This document shows positions 17,339 to 25,397 of a DNA stretch of 64,000 nt, one piece after another. Origin of the DNA: an uncultured Prevotella sp. (GTDB lineage: Bacteria; Bacteroidota; Bacteroidia; Bacteroidales; Bacteroidaceae); contig UQRP01000004.1 of NCBI GenBank assembly GCA_900543585.1, positions 1 through 64,000 on the forward strand, written 5' to 3'. The translations under genes and the position numbers were made by a program. Under the pieces are notes generated by a model. The model was given only the letters and a program-made list of their open reading frames with translations. It was not told the DNA's origin and ran no database searches. The first letter of the stretch is position 1. Each line of letters begins with the position of its first letter.

Positions 17339-18664
17339 ATGAAGCATGGTACTTTACTCGTCGTTGACGACAATCGCAATATCCTTACCACGGTAAAGAT
17401 GGTGACAGAGCACACTTTCGAGCGCATCGTCTGTCTCTCCAGTCCTTCCGGACTGATGACGCGGCTGCGTGAGGATAAGCCCGACGTGGTGCTGCTCGAT
17501 ATGAACTTCCACAGTGGCATCAACAATGGCAACGAGGGGCTTTATTGGCTTAGAGAAATCAAGAAGACAAGCCCGCAGACAGCCGTGGTGCTCTTCACGG
17601 CCTATGCCGACATCGAGTTGGCAGTGACGGGTTTGAAAGACGGTGCTGCTGACTTCATCGTCAAGCCTTTCGACAATGCGCAGCTCATCGAGAAGCTCAC
17701 CGCTGCCTACCAGAAGACGCATCAGCAGAAGCCGTCGGCAACGGCGTCGGCGGAGATGATATGGGGAGCGTCGCCTGTGATGATGCGGCTCCGTGATATG
17801 GTGGAGAAGGTGGCTGTCACCGATGCCAATATCCTTATCACGGGTGAGAACGGAACGGGTAAGGAGGTGCTGTCCAAGGAGATACACCGCCTCTCGAAAC
17901 GTGCTGTCAAGCGGATGCTGCCCATCGACATGGGTGCCATTACGGAGACGCTCTTCGAGAGTGAGCTTTTCGGATATGTCAAGGGCGCCTTCACTGATGC
18001 CAAGGCTGACAAACCGGGTAAGTTTGAACTGGCCGAGGGCGGTACCCTCTTCCTCGACGAGATTGGTAACCTCAGTTATTCGCTCCAGGCTAAGCTCCTC
18101 ACAGCCCTGCAACGGCGTACCATCGTCCGTGTGGGTGGCAGCAAGCCGATACCTGTCGATGTCAGAGTCATCTGCGCTACCAACCGCGACCTTGAGGAGA
18201 TGGTCCGCAAGGGGGAGTTTCGCGAGGACCTGCTCTACCGCGTCAATACCATCCACCTGCAGCTGCCGCCGCTCCGTGAGCGGGCAGGTGACATCCTCAC
18301 CTATGCCGAGCACTTCCTCAGCTGTTATGCCGGACTATATAATAAGGTGGGCATGACCTTCGCACCTGAGACGAAAGCCAAGATGGAGCGCATGCCGTGG
18401 TATGGCAACATCCGTGAGTTGCAGCATGCTGTGGAGAAGGCCGTCATCCTCAGCGACGGCATGGCTATTCAGCCCGACGACATCGAGGGCACGGCGGCGA
18501 TGCAGCCGAAGGCCTCTGGAGAGATACAGCGTCTTGACGAGATGGAGCGCGACATGATAGCAAAGGCCATTGCGGAATGCGACGGCAACCTCTCGCAGGT
18601 GGCCTCGCAGTTGGGAATATCCCGGCAGACGCTCTATAACAAGATGAAGAAATACGGCATATAG
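17339..18664 (+). CDS. NtrC-family sigma-54-dependent response regulator
   Basis: 441 residues. Receiver domain at 1-120 with acidic pocket VVDD and phospho-acceptor Asp54 (VVLLDMNF); AAA+ central domain at about 145-375 with Walker A GENGTGKE, ELFGYVKGAFTDA, Walker B GGTLFLDEIG and arginine finger region EFREDLLYRVN; Fis-type helix-turn-helix at the C-terminus (LSQVASQLGISRQTLYNKM). The sigma-54 contact loop reads GAFTDA instead of GAFTGA. The kinase gene follows after seven bases, so they form a two-component pair. The tandem palindromes and the sigma-54 promoter ahead of tolC are its likely target. Confidence 0.95.
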   Translation: MKHGTLLVVDDNRNILTTVKMVTEHTFERIVCLSSPSGLMTRLREDKPDVVLLDMNFHSGINNGNEGLYWLREIKKTSPQTAVVLFTAYADIELAVTGLKDGAADFIVKPFDNAQLIEKLTAAYQKTHQQKPSATASAEMIWGASPVMMRLRDMVEKVAVTDANILITGENGTGKEVLSKEIHRLSKRAVKRMLPIDMGAITETLFESELFGYVKGAFTDAKADKPGKFELAEGGTLFLDEIGNLSYSLQAKLLTALQRRTIVRVGGSKPIPVDVRVICATNRDLEEMVRKGEFREDLLYRVNTIHLQLPPLRERAGDILTYAEHFLSCYAGLYNKVGMTFAPETKAKMERMPWYGNIRELQHAVEKAVILSDGMAIQPDDIEGTAAMQPKASGEIQRLDEMERDMIAKAIAECDGNLSQVASQLGISRQTLYNKMKKYGI

Positions 18665-18671
18665 GAGGAAA

Positions 18672-19817
18672 ATGACACAGCCAGAACCATATATTCTCCT
18701 TTCTATTGCCATTATCATCATCGTGGTATTGGTAGTGACAGTCGTTGTGCTGTGGCGTCGCAACCGCAACACCATCGACAAAGTGACTTTTCTGTTCAAT
18801 GCCATCGATAACGGCGACTATGCTTTCCGCTATGCTGAGGACCAGAAGAGCAATGCTATGGTCAATGCGGCATTGAACCGTATCAAGGAAATCTTGCAGC
18901 ATGCCAGGGATGAGCAGATTGAGAAAGAAAAATATTTCGAGTTGATTCTCGACTCCGTGGACACGGGTGTCCTCGTCATCAATGGTGAGCGGGGTATCGT
19001 ACTGCGATGCAACCGTGCTGCCCTTCGACTCTTGGGTCGTGAGGCCGTCACCCATGTCGACCAGGTGAAGGAGCAGTTGAAGAAGTTTGCCGTGCGCGAG
19101 ACCCATACGGTGTTGCAACAGCGGCGTGTGCGCATCATCGCCTTCAGCGACATCGGAGGTGAGCTGGCCAACCAGGAGACAGACTCATGGGTGCGCCTCA
19201 TCCGCGTGCTCACCCACGAGATGATGAACACGCTCACGCCTGTCATCTCGCTCAGCGAGGCCTTGCTGCCCAAGGCCGAAGGGGAGCAGCGTGAGGGATT
19301 AGAGGTCATCCACCGCACGAGTCAGGATCTGATACGCTTTGTGGAGAACTACCGCCGTTTCACCCATGTGCCCACGCCCCAGCCACAGCTTTTCTATGTC
19401 AAACCTTTCCTGGAGCGGATGGCGGCTCAGGCGCAGCCGCTCCTTGGTGAGGGCGTGACGCTGAACCTCGACGTGGAGCCTGCCGACCTCTTGGTCTATG
19501 CCGACGAGAGTCTCCTGGCACGTGTCGTGAGCAACCTACTGAAGAATGCCGCGGAGGCTACGACGGCGGGACAGCACGTACGCCTGCATGCTTTCTCAGA
19601 TACCGATGAGGCTGTGGTCATCGACGTTAGCGACGATGGTGCGCAGATACCTGCCGACATCGCCTCACATATCTTCATTCCTTTCTTCACGACGAAGGCG
19701 GAGGGCAGTGGTATCGGCCTATCTATTTCCCGGCAGATTATGCGCGTCAGCAACGGCTCCCTCTCCTTGCTGCCCTACCATGACGATGGCATCACAACAT
19801 TCCGGCTGAAGCTATAA
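18672..19817 (+). CDS. Sensor histidine kinase
   Basis: 381-residue kinase, partner of the preceding regulator. A single N-terminal membrane helix (ILLSIAIIIIVVLVVTVVVL), a short linker, a PAS-like region at about 80-150, the H-box VLTHEMMNTLTP near residue 180, then the ATPase domain with N-box NLLKNAAEA, D-box VSDDG and G2 box EGSGIGLSIS. With no periplasmic domain, it should sense a cytoplasmic or intramembrane signal, reminiscent of NtrY-like kinases lacking the extracytoplasmic part. Likely controls the adjacent exporter. Confidence 0.93.
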   Translation: MTQPEPYILLSIAIIIIVVLVVTVVVLWRRNRNTIDKVTFLFNAIDNGDYAFRYAEDQKSNAMVNAALNRIKEILQHARDEQIEKEKYFELILDSVDTGVLVINGERGIVLRCNRAALRLLGREAVTHVDQVKEQLKKFAVRETHTVLQQRRVRIIAFSDIGGELANQETDSWVRLIRVLTHEMMNTLTPVISLSEALLPKAEGEQREGLEVIHRTSQDLIRFVENYRRFTHVPTPQPQLFYVKPFLERMAAQAQPLLGEGVTLNLDVEPADLLVYADESLLARVVSNLLKNAAEATTAGQHVRLHAFSDTDEAVVIDVSDDGAQIPADIASHIFIPFFTTKAEGSGIGLSISRQIMRVSNGSLSLLPYHDDGITTFRLKL

Positions 19818-19833
19818 ACACAAAGGCTTCTAT

Positions 19834-19948
19834 CGGAAGTCCAGAAGTCAGGAAGTCCGGAAGTCCGGTCATTTGCTTAAGCTTCTATTTATTAGGTATT
19901 GCTAAAGTAATGACTGGACTTCCGGACTTCAGAACTTCCGGACTTCAG
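19834..19948. repeat. Inverted repeat of GAAGTCCGG units
   Basis: Left arm (about 19834-19870) holds four tandem GGAAGTCC/GAAGTC units; the right arm (19911-19948) is its imperfect complement, so the two arms could form a roughly 38-bp stem around a 40-base AT-rich loop. It lies between convergent genes. The same unit recurs at 24140-24175. No T-tract, so it is not an ordinary terminator. Confidence 0.7.
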
Positions 19949-19970
19949 ACATGTATTCCGTACTTCTTGT

Positions 19971-20273
19971 TTAGCATCCTTTTCCGTCGATGCTGCACGA
20001 AGGGCCGCCTTCGTTGGGATTGTACTCCTTCAGTCCCACATCTTCAGGTTTAAGGGTGACGGTGCCGTCCTCCAAGACGAAGGCGGGGATGCCGATGTCA
20101 CCAATCTCCTTGGAGTGGTCGAAAGCCGCGCTCTTATCACGAAGGCGCATGAAGGCTCCCATATATCTTACGTTTTCACCGATGTCGATGACCTTGAATC
20201 GCTTGTCGCCCTTGACCTGCTCGTCAACATAAGCGCAATAGGGGCAGGTGGGCATGCCATAAATCTTAATCAT
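19971..20273 (-). CDS. Glutaredoxin-like protein
   Basis: 100-residue thioredoxin-fold protein with the active-site CPYC at residues 10-13 (MPTCPYCAYVDEQV) and the cis-proline segment GIPAFVLEDGTVTL. Glutaredoxins reduce disulfides in the cytoplasm. An unusual tail ends in GGPSCSIDGKGC, adding two cysteines. It is monocistronic with a TATCTTTG box 29 bases upstream. Confidence 0.85.
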   Translation of the reverse strand: MIKIYGMPTCPYCAYVDEQVKGDKRFKVIDIGENVRYMGAFMRLRDKSAAFDHSKEIGDIGIPAFVLEDGTVTLKPEDVGLKEYNPNEGGPSCSIDGKGC

Positions 20274-20301
20274 AGTTGTGTACTTATTTAGTTTGACAGT
20301 A

Positions 20302-20309
20302 CAAAGATA
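20302..20309 (-). promoter_or_regulatory. Promoter -7 box of the glutaredoxin-like gene
   Basis: TATCTTTG on the minus strand, 29 bases before the ATG. Confidence 0.65.
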
Positions 20310-20391
20310 GACTTTTTCCCAATACTAACGCTAAACCCAAACAGCTTTTAATGATTTTATAGCCTTTTTATGCCATAGACGGCCAGCCCGG

Positions 20392-21159
20392 TCAGTCTTG
20401 CTCTTCTTTTATATAATGTGGGTGCTGTTCATCGCCAAGGTCAGCCCGATAACAGAAGTCATCGATGGAGAAGTCCCGCAAGTCTTGTGGTAAGGAGATT
20501 CTGTTCTTGACGACAAATCTGGTCATGGCACCTCGGCAGCCTTTGGCGTACATGGATACGGTCTTATACTCCATGCCTTTGTCAACGAGGAACAGCGGTT
20601 TGATGACTGTGACCTGCTCTTCGACTTTTTTCCAGTCGCACATCCGTTCAAACTCCGTTGTGGCCAAGTCGAGGAGGATGCCGTCGTCGTCTCTCACCCG
20701 CTTGATGAGGATGTCGGTGAGACGGCTCCGCCACCAGGTCTGTAGCGGTTTGCCATCGGTGAAGTCCAGTCGCACGTTGGCAGGCATGCGGTAGAGGTGG
20801 ATGAGGTCAAGGGGACGGAGCAAACCGTAGAGAAAGGACATCGTCAGAACATGGTCCTGGGCGAAGGAAAAGTCGTCCTGCGAGAAGTCGTCGGCTTGCA
20901 GATATTTATAAGCCTGCCCAAAGTAGGCTAACAAGGCGGGCTGGGCAGTGGCGCCGGAGAAAGACAGAAAGCGCTGATGGTTCTCCACCGCTATCGCCGG
21001 ACTACAGCTGAAGAGCTTGGCAATGTCAGCGACGCTCTTCTTTGCTATCTCTTCGGCAATGGCAGTAGCCTCGGACTGAAAGAGTGGGGTAGTGGTGCAC
21101 AAAGGCGGTATCGTCACTTCCGCCCGCATGATTTTGGCATCGGCAAGGATTATCTGCAT
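20392..21159 (-). CDS. yaaA: YaaA-family peroxide stress protein
   Basis: 255 residues, full length for the YaaA (UPF0246) family, which lowers free iron and limits oxidative DNA damage during peroxide stress. Family landmarks are RFLSFSGATAQPALLAYFGQAYK-like text (LAYFGQAYKYLQ), LTMSFLYGLLRPLDLIHLYRMP, and the C-terminal YAKGCRGAMTRFVVKN. Single gene; a TAATTTTG box lies 22 bases upstream. Neighbouring the glutaredoxin-like gene, it makes a small redox-stress neighbourhood. Confidence 0.92.
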   Translation of the reverse strand: MQIILADAKIMRAEVTIPPLCTTTPLFQSEATAIAEEIAKKSVADIAKLFSCSPAIAVENHQRFLSFSGATAQPALLAYFGQAYKYLQADDFSQDDFSFAQDHVLTMSFLYGLLRPLDLIHLYRMPANVRLDFTDGKPLQTWWRSRLTDILIKRVRDDDGILLDLATTEFERMCDWKKVEEQVTVIKPLFLVDKGMEYKTVSMYAKGCRGAMTRFVVKNRISLPQDLRDFSIDDFCYRADLGDEQHPHYIKEEQD

Positions 21160-21180
21160 AGAATGATTTGTTGGTGGCTA

Positions 21181-21188
21181 CAAAATTA
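21181..21188 (-). promoter_or_regulatory. Promoter -7 box of yaaA
   Basis: TAATTTTG on the minus strand, 22 bases before the ATG. Confidence 0.55.
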
Positions 21189-21253
21189 CAGTAATGTGGA
21201 AATAAAACAAAAAAAACAAGCCTCAAATTCTTGTCTCGTCTTGATCTTTTTCT

Positions 21254-21261
21254 TAAATTTG
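21254..21261 (+). promoter_or_regulatory. Promoter -7 box of the PIN toxin-antitoxin pair
   Basis: TAAATTTG, 28 bases before the first ATG; a purine-rich AAGGAAGGA follows and may act as ribosome binding site. Confidence 0.6.
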
Positions 21262-21288
21262 CAAAAACTATAAAGGAAGGATTCTGTT

Positions 21289-21534
21289 ATGAATGCAATT
21301 TCTATGAATAATTTGTGGTCTTATTTGCAGGGCTTGTCTTTGACAGCTGATAATTGGCAATGGTTAGCCGAGAAAACTTCTAAAATGTCTATGTCAATGG
21401 AACGTACGGCTCATGCTACTGCAAAGAAGAAATACCGGTTGTCACCGCGAATGGAGAAATTAATGGGCTGTGTTAAAATCAACCCTAAGGATATAGAGGA
21501 TGACGAGAGACTGCAATATATTTTAAGCAGATGA
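21289..21534 (+). CDS. Probable antitoxin of a PIN-domain pair
   Basis: 81-residue small protein with no family I can name with certainty. It starts with a helical segment, has a basic middle (TAKKKYRLSPRMEKLMG), and an acidic tail, like other Bacteroidales antitoxins encoded just before PIN toxins. Its stop overlaps the start of the next gene by four bases, so the two are translationally coupled. The antitoxin role is inferred from position, size and coupling. Confidence 0.7.
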   Translation: MNAISMNNLWSYLQGLSLTADNWQWLAEKTSKMSMSMERTAHATAKKKYRLSPRMEKLMGCVKINPKDIEDDERLQYILSR

Positions 21535-21962
21535 AGAAAATATTTCTTGATACTAATGTCATGCTTGACTCAGCATTGGCTCGGGGGGATAACGGCATTG
21601 CGGCAAGTGCCATATTATCTGCTTGTGAATATGGAGAGATGGAGGGCTGCCTTTCCTTCCTTTCTGTAGCAAATATGGCTTATATGCTTAAGAAAGGACG
21701 GACCGCTAAGGAAATGACAGAGATTCTGAAAGAATATACTCGCTTTCTCACAATCCTCCCTATGGACAATGAGCAGTTGGTGCAAGCTTTTTCTGTCACA
21801 GCTCCAGACTTTGAAGATGTGTTGCAATATGAATGCGCAAAGGCCTCAGCTTGTGATACAATAGTAACAAGCAATGAGAAGCATTTTAAGTTTTGCAAGG
21901 ACATAAAAATTATATCAACACTGAACTTTGCCGACCAGTTTGTTGAGAGTGTGGAGGGATGA
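21531..21962 (+). CDS. PIN-domain RNase, probable toxin (VapC-like)
   Basis: 143-residue PIN protein. The acidic residues expected to bind metal are visible: D7 in KKIFLDTNVMLD, a central glutamate in the LSACEYGEM region, and Asp near residue 108 in ASACDTIVTSN. VapC-type PIN proteins cleave RNA, often tRNA, and are neutralised by the upstream partner. It is more AT-rich than the genes around it, consistent with a mobile module. Confidence 0.85.
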   Translation: MKKIFLDTNVMLDSALARGDNGIAASAILSACEYGEMEGCLSFLSVANMAYMLKKGRTAKEMTEILKEYTRFLTILPMDNEQLVQAFSVTAPDFEDVLQYECAKASACDTIVTSNEKHFKFCKDIKIISTLNFADQFVESVEG

Positions 21963-22011
21963 TGCTAATACTTGTTTGAGGTTAAGTTCATAGGTAAGCC
22001 AAATATCGTTT

Positions 22012-22404
22012 ATGATGAAGCATATCGAAGTGGTGGCCGCCGTCATCGTGCGTGACGGCCGGTATTTTGCTACACAGCGTGGCTATGGCGAATATAAGGA
22101 CAAATGGGAGTTTCCTGGTGGCAAGGTGGAGCCGGGCGAGAGTCGTGAGGAAGCCCTGATAAGGGAGATTCGTGAAGAGCTTGCTACTACCATTGGGATA
22201 GACCGGTTTATCTGTACGGTAGACTGTGACTATCCGGACTTTCACCTTACCATGCACTGCTATCTCTGCCATGTCGTATCCGGACATCTTCAGCTCTTGG
22301 AAGCCGAGGATGCCCGTTGGCTGGACAACAGTCATCTGCTGACCGTGGACTGGCTGCCAGCAGACAAGGAGGTAGTGACGAACTTGATGCAGACTGGTTT
22401 ATGA
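22012..22404 (+). CDS. Nudix hydrolase, MutT-like
   Basis: 130 residues containing an intact Nudix box (GKVEPGESREEALIREIREEL, residues about 37-58) behind KWEFPGG. The small size and this motif fit 8-oxo-dGTP diphosphatase or a related NTP-sanitising enzyme. Two adjacent ATGs (22012, 22015) are possible starts. No clear promoter core was found in front of it. The neighbour tadA is downstream in the same direction but has its own promoter. Confidence 0.88.
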   Translation: MMKHIEVVAAVIVRDGRYFATQRGYGEYKDKWEFPGGKVEPGESREEALIREIREELATTIGIDRFICTVDCDYPDFHLTMHCYLCHVVSGHLQLLEAEDARWLDNSHLLTVDWLPADKEVVTNLMQTGL

Positions 22405-22449
22405 GCAATAATAATTGTTGATTTGGGAATCAATATGGTTAAGTCTTTG

Positions 22450-22457
22450 TATCTTTG
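22450..22457 (+). promoter_or_regulatory. Promoter -7 box of tadA
   Basis: TATCTTTG, nine bases before the ATG at 22466. It excludes the longer open frame that starts at 22415. Confidence 0.6.
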
Positions 22458-22465
22458 CAGCCGAT

Positions 22466-22930
22466 ATGAATGACAAAGCAATGTTGGAAGAACAGCAAGA
22501 TAGAGACCTTCGCTTCATGCGACTTGCCTTGGCTGAGGCCGAACAGGCTTATGCTGAGGGCGAGATACCCGTTGGCGCCGTCATCGTGGCCGGCGGGCGT
22601 GTCATTGCTCGTGCCCATAACCAGACGGAGACGCTCCATGATGTCACAGCCCATGCTGAGATGTTAGCGATCACGGCAGCTGCCGACCTGCTCGGCGGAA
22701 AATATCTCAAGGATTGTACGCTCTATGTCACCGTGGAGCCTTGCGTGATGTGCGCCGGTGCCATTGGCTGGGCGCAGATCGGCCGTATCGTCTATGGAGC
22801 CGGTGACGACAAGCGGGGCTACACCCTTTTGGCTCCTCGGGCCTTCCACCCGAAAGCAAAGGTGACTACAGGTGTGCTTGAGGCAGACTGCCACCAACTG
22901 ATGCAGCGGTTCTTCAAAGACAGAAGATAG
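22466..22930 (+). CDS. tadA: tRNA-specific adenosine deaminase
   Basis: 154-residue zinc deaminase that converts the wobble adenosine of tRNA-Arg(ACG) to inosine. The zinc/catalytic motifs are present: HAE in VTAHAEMLAI and PCVMC in VEPCVMCAGAI. A longer open frame from 22415 would start upstream of the promoter box; MNDKAMLEEQQDRDLRFM at 22466 is chosen. Its presumed substrate tRNA is encoded in this same window at 39863. Confidence 0.93.
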   Translation: MNDKAMLEEQQDRDLRFMRLALAEAEQAYAEGEIPVGAVIVAGGRVIARAHNQTETLHDVTAHAEMLAITAAADLLGGKYLKDCTLYVTVEPCVMCAGAIGWAQIGRIVYGAGDDKRGYTLLAPRAFHPKAKVTTGVLEADCHQLMQRFFKDRR

Positions 22931-22965
22931 GTTGTCCTCTTGAAATCTCACATTAACTTACTGAT

Positions 22966-24138
22966 ATGACAAAGCAAACATTTATTGCACTGCTTGCAGT
23001 TATCCTGACACTGATGCCGGGAGTGGTTTCTGCAAAGGAGAAAATTGTGAACTATACGGAGGTAAGGCATTATTTCCATACCAATGGTACAACGTTGCCT
23101 TATAATCCGTTGATCACCTCTCAGGCCGACTTCGACAAATACTTCTCTCCGGCTGCTGTAATGGGCAAGAACGGTGAGCCTACGAAGATAGACTTCCGCA
23201 AACAGGCTGTCGTAGCTATCGTGCTCTCTGAGACCGATAGGGCTGCCGAGATAAAAGACCTGAAGATTGTCGACACCGGGAAGGGAGAATATTCCGGAAA
23301 GAACGAGTTGCACCTGAGATATACGGTGAACTACGGTCCCCGCCAGTCGTATGTCGTGGAGCCTATGTATCTCGTGGCCATCAATGCGAAGTATCGTGAC
23401 TACACGGTCTATGACGAGGGTGTCGTGACACAGGCTGACGAGCGTTCATCATCTGATTTCCGTAATGTGCACTACGTAGGCTATAACAGCCATATCGACC
23501 TCAGTATCGACTATCCCACTGCTCCGGGTAGTCTTCGCAATGCCGTTCTTGGCTATGAGTCACGCCTTCTCAAGGGCGCTTCCGACTTCTTCACCTTTCA
23601 GGATGGTTCTTCCACACCGAGCTATTCCGGTGAGCAGGGAGATGCCGACAAGATGTTCAACTATTATATCGGTCAGATGACGACGAACATGAAGGAGCTT
23701 GACAAGGCCAATGGCATGCCCTACCGTCCCTGCTCCATGCAGTACAAGATACTCCGCACTGACGAGACAGACCGCTACCTCACTTTAGAGGCCAGCGGCT
23801 ACGGCTATACCGGTGGCGCTCACGGGCAGAGCCTGAACAAGGGTGTGACCTTCAACAAGGCGACCGGTAAGAAGGCTGAGCTGGTGAAGAAGACGATGGA
23901 ACTGCAAAAGCTTATCACCGCACGTCTGCCGAAAGACTTAGTCGAAGGCTACACGCAGGACAACCCTGTGCCATTCCCTGCCAACGACATCTTCTTTAAG
24001 AATGGTACTATCGTATTCCTCTACGAGTCGGACGAGATAGCCTGCCATGCTGCGGGCCAAATCATAGTGACATTCTATCCGGCTGAGATACAGAATTACC
24101 TCACCGAAGAAGGAAAGATCCTCACGGAGTTGAACTAA
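22966..24138 (+). CDS. Exported DUF3298-type protein
   Basis: 390 residues with a cleavable signal peptide (MTKQTFIALLAVILTLMPGVVSA). The C-terminal third (LTLEASGYGYTGGAHG, then FNKATGKKAEL, and ending VTFYPAEIQNYL) matches the DUF3298/RsiV-like fold found in exported and anti-sigma proteins. The N-terminal 170 residues form a separate domain (FRKQAVVAIVLSETDRAAEIKDLK) that I do not recognise. Probably periplasmic or outer-membrane associated. It begins 35 bases after tadA with no clear promoter of its own. Confidence 0.75.
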   Translation: MTKQTFIALLAVILTLMPGVVSAKEKIVNYTEVRHYFHTNGTTLPYNPLITSQADFDKYFSPAAVMGKNGEPTKIDFRKQAVVAIVLSETDRAAEIKDLKIVDTGKGEYSGKNELHLRYTVNYGPRQSYVVEPMYLVAINAKYRDYTVYDEGVVTQADERSSSDFRNVHYVGYNSHIDLSIDYPTAPGSLRNAVLGYESRLLKGASDFFTFQDGSSTPSYSGEQGDADKMFNYYIGQMTTNMKELDKANGMPYRPCSMQYKILRTDETDRYLTLEASGYGYTGGAHGQSLNKGVTFNKATGKKAELVKKTMELQKLITARLPKDLVEGYTQDNPVPFPANDIFFKNGTIVFLYESDEIACHAAGQIIVTFYPAEIQNYLTEEGKILTELN

Positions 24139-24139
24139 A

Positions 24140-24175
24140 CCAGAAGTCCGGAAGTCCAGAAGTCCGGGCTTCTGA
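24140..24175. repeat. GAAGTCCGG repeat copy
   Basis: CAGAAGTCCGGAAGTCC and a following CAGAAGTCCGGGCTTCTG form a small inverted repeat between convergent genes. The unit is the same as in the large inverted repeat at 19834-19948. Confidence 0.65.
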
Positions 24176-24182
24176 TACCCTC

Positions 24183-25181
24183 CTATTTCATCTTCACTTC
24201 GTTTTCGAGCGGTTTACCCTCATTGAAAGCTTTGATGTTGTTCAGTGTTGTCAGCGCGATGTTCTTCAGTGCCTCGCGTGTGAAGAAAGCCTGATGGGAG
24301 GTGATGATGACGTTGGGCATCATGAGAAGCAGGGCCAGGCAGTCATCGTTGAGCATGCTGTCGGAGTGGTCCTCGTAGAAGAACTTTGCCTCTTCCTCGT
24401 AGACATCAAGTCCTGCCGACCCCACCTTGTGCTGTCTGAGTCCTTGGATCAGGTCCTCGGTGCGGATGAGCTTGCCACGCCCGGTGTTGATAATCATCAC
24501 TCCCGGTTTCATCATGTCGATGGCGTCCTTGTCTATCATGTGCAGCGTCTCCATGGTCAGCGGGCAGTGGAGGGTGATGATGTCGCTGTTCTCATAGAGC
24601 TCGGGCAGCTCGACCATCTTTACGTTGTTCTCCTTGGCAAACTTTGTATCGGGGTATTTGTCGTAGGCCAGGATGTTCATGCCAAAGCCATGGAGAATCT
24701 TTATTAGTTCCTTGGCGATACGTCCCATACCAATGACACCGACGGTCTTGCCGTACATGTCGAAGCCAAGGAGCCCCGAGAGGCGGAAGTTGCCCTCACG
24801 GGTGCGCTGCACGGACCGGTAGACCTTACGGTTGAGGGAAAGCATCAGGGTAACGGCATATTCTGCTACAGCATGTGGCGAATAGGCTGGCACGCGCGCC
24901 ACCATTATCTTGCCGTTGGCAGCCTTGAGGTCGACATTGTTGAAACCGGCACAGCGGAGCACGATGAGTTTGACGCCATAGGCTACTAACTTCTCTATGA
25001 CGGGGGCTGTGAGGGCGTCGTTGACAAAGACGCAAACGACATCCTTGCCGTTGGCCAACTCGACGGTGTTCATCGTCAGGCGCTCGGTGTAATAATGGAT
25101 TTCGTAGTTGAAACCCTTGTTCCACGTGTTGAAAGACTCACGGTCGTAACTGTGTGCATCGAAAAAAGCAATCTTGGTCAT
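24183..25181 (-). CDS. ldhA: D-lactate dehydrogenase / 2-hydroxyacid dehydrogenase
   Basis: 332-residue NAD-dependent dehydrogenase, reducing pyruvate to D-lactate in fermentation. Shows the Rossmann motif GVIGMGRIAKELI near residue 150, the catalytic arginine region NTGRGKLIRTEDL, an acidic residue in GLDVYEEEA, and the catalytic histidine in SHQAFFTREAL. FNNVDLKAA and YSPHAVAEYAV near residues 81-110 are the D-LDH active-site strand. A TAACTTTG box lies 35 bases upstream. Divergent from an FMN-dependent hydroxyacid dehydrogenase gene. Confidence 0.92.
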   Translation of the reverse strand: MTKIAFFDAHSYDRESFNTWNKGFNYEIHYYTERLTMNTVELANGKDVVCVFVNDALTAPVIEKLVAYGVKLIVLRCAGFNNVDLKAANGKIMVARVPAYSPHAVAEYAVTLMLSLNRKVYRSVQRTREGNFRLSGLLGFDMYGKTVGVIGMGRIAKELIKILHGFGMNILAYDKYPDTKFAKENNVKMVELPELYENSDIITLHCPLTMETLHMIDKDAIDMMKPGVMIINTGRGKLIRTEDLIQGLRQHKVGSAGLDVYEEEAKFFYEDHSDSMLNDDCLALLLMMPNVIITSHQAFFTREALKNIALTTLNNIKAFNEGKPLENEVKMK

Positions 25182-25215
25182 AGTCCTTAGTTTATCAATA
25201 GATGTATTCTGCGCG

Positions 25216-25223
25216 CAAAGTTA
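25216..25223 (-). promoter_or_regulatory. Promoter -7 box of ldhA
   Basis: TAACTTTG on the minus strand, 35 bases before the ATG. Confidence 0.65.
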
Positions 25224-25371
25224 CGGAATAATTTTGAAACGAAAGTGAATAGTTTCGAAATTATTTCATCTTTTGGCCGCTATCCCAGGTCTGATGTATT
25301 CGGTGTCCTTTATATAACGAAGTGTAAATACAAAAGTCGACGTTGAAGTTGTGTGTATCGAGGATATTATG

Positions 25372-25379
25372 TAACTTTG
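25372..25379 (+). promoter_or_regulatory. Promoter -7 box of the FMN dehydrogenase gene
   Basis: TAACTTTG, 19 bases before the ATG at 25398. The same core serves ldhA on the other strand 150 bp away. Confidence 0.65.
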
Positions 25380-25397
25380 CAAAAAAGTCAATATACA

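Noticed and set aside
19834..19948. Ordinary bidirectional terminator
   Set aside because: The stem is long and built from repeated units, with a 40-base loop and no T-tract.
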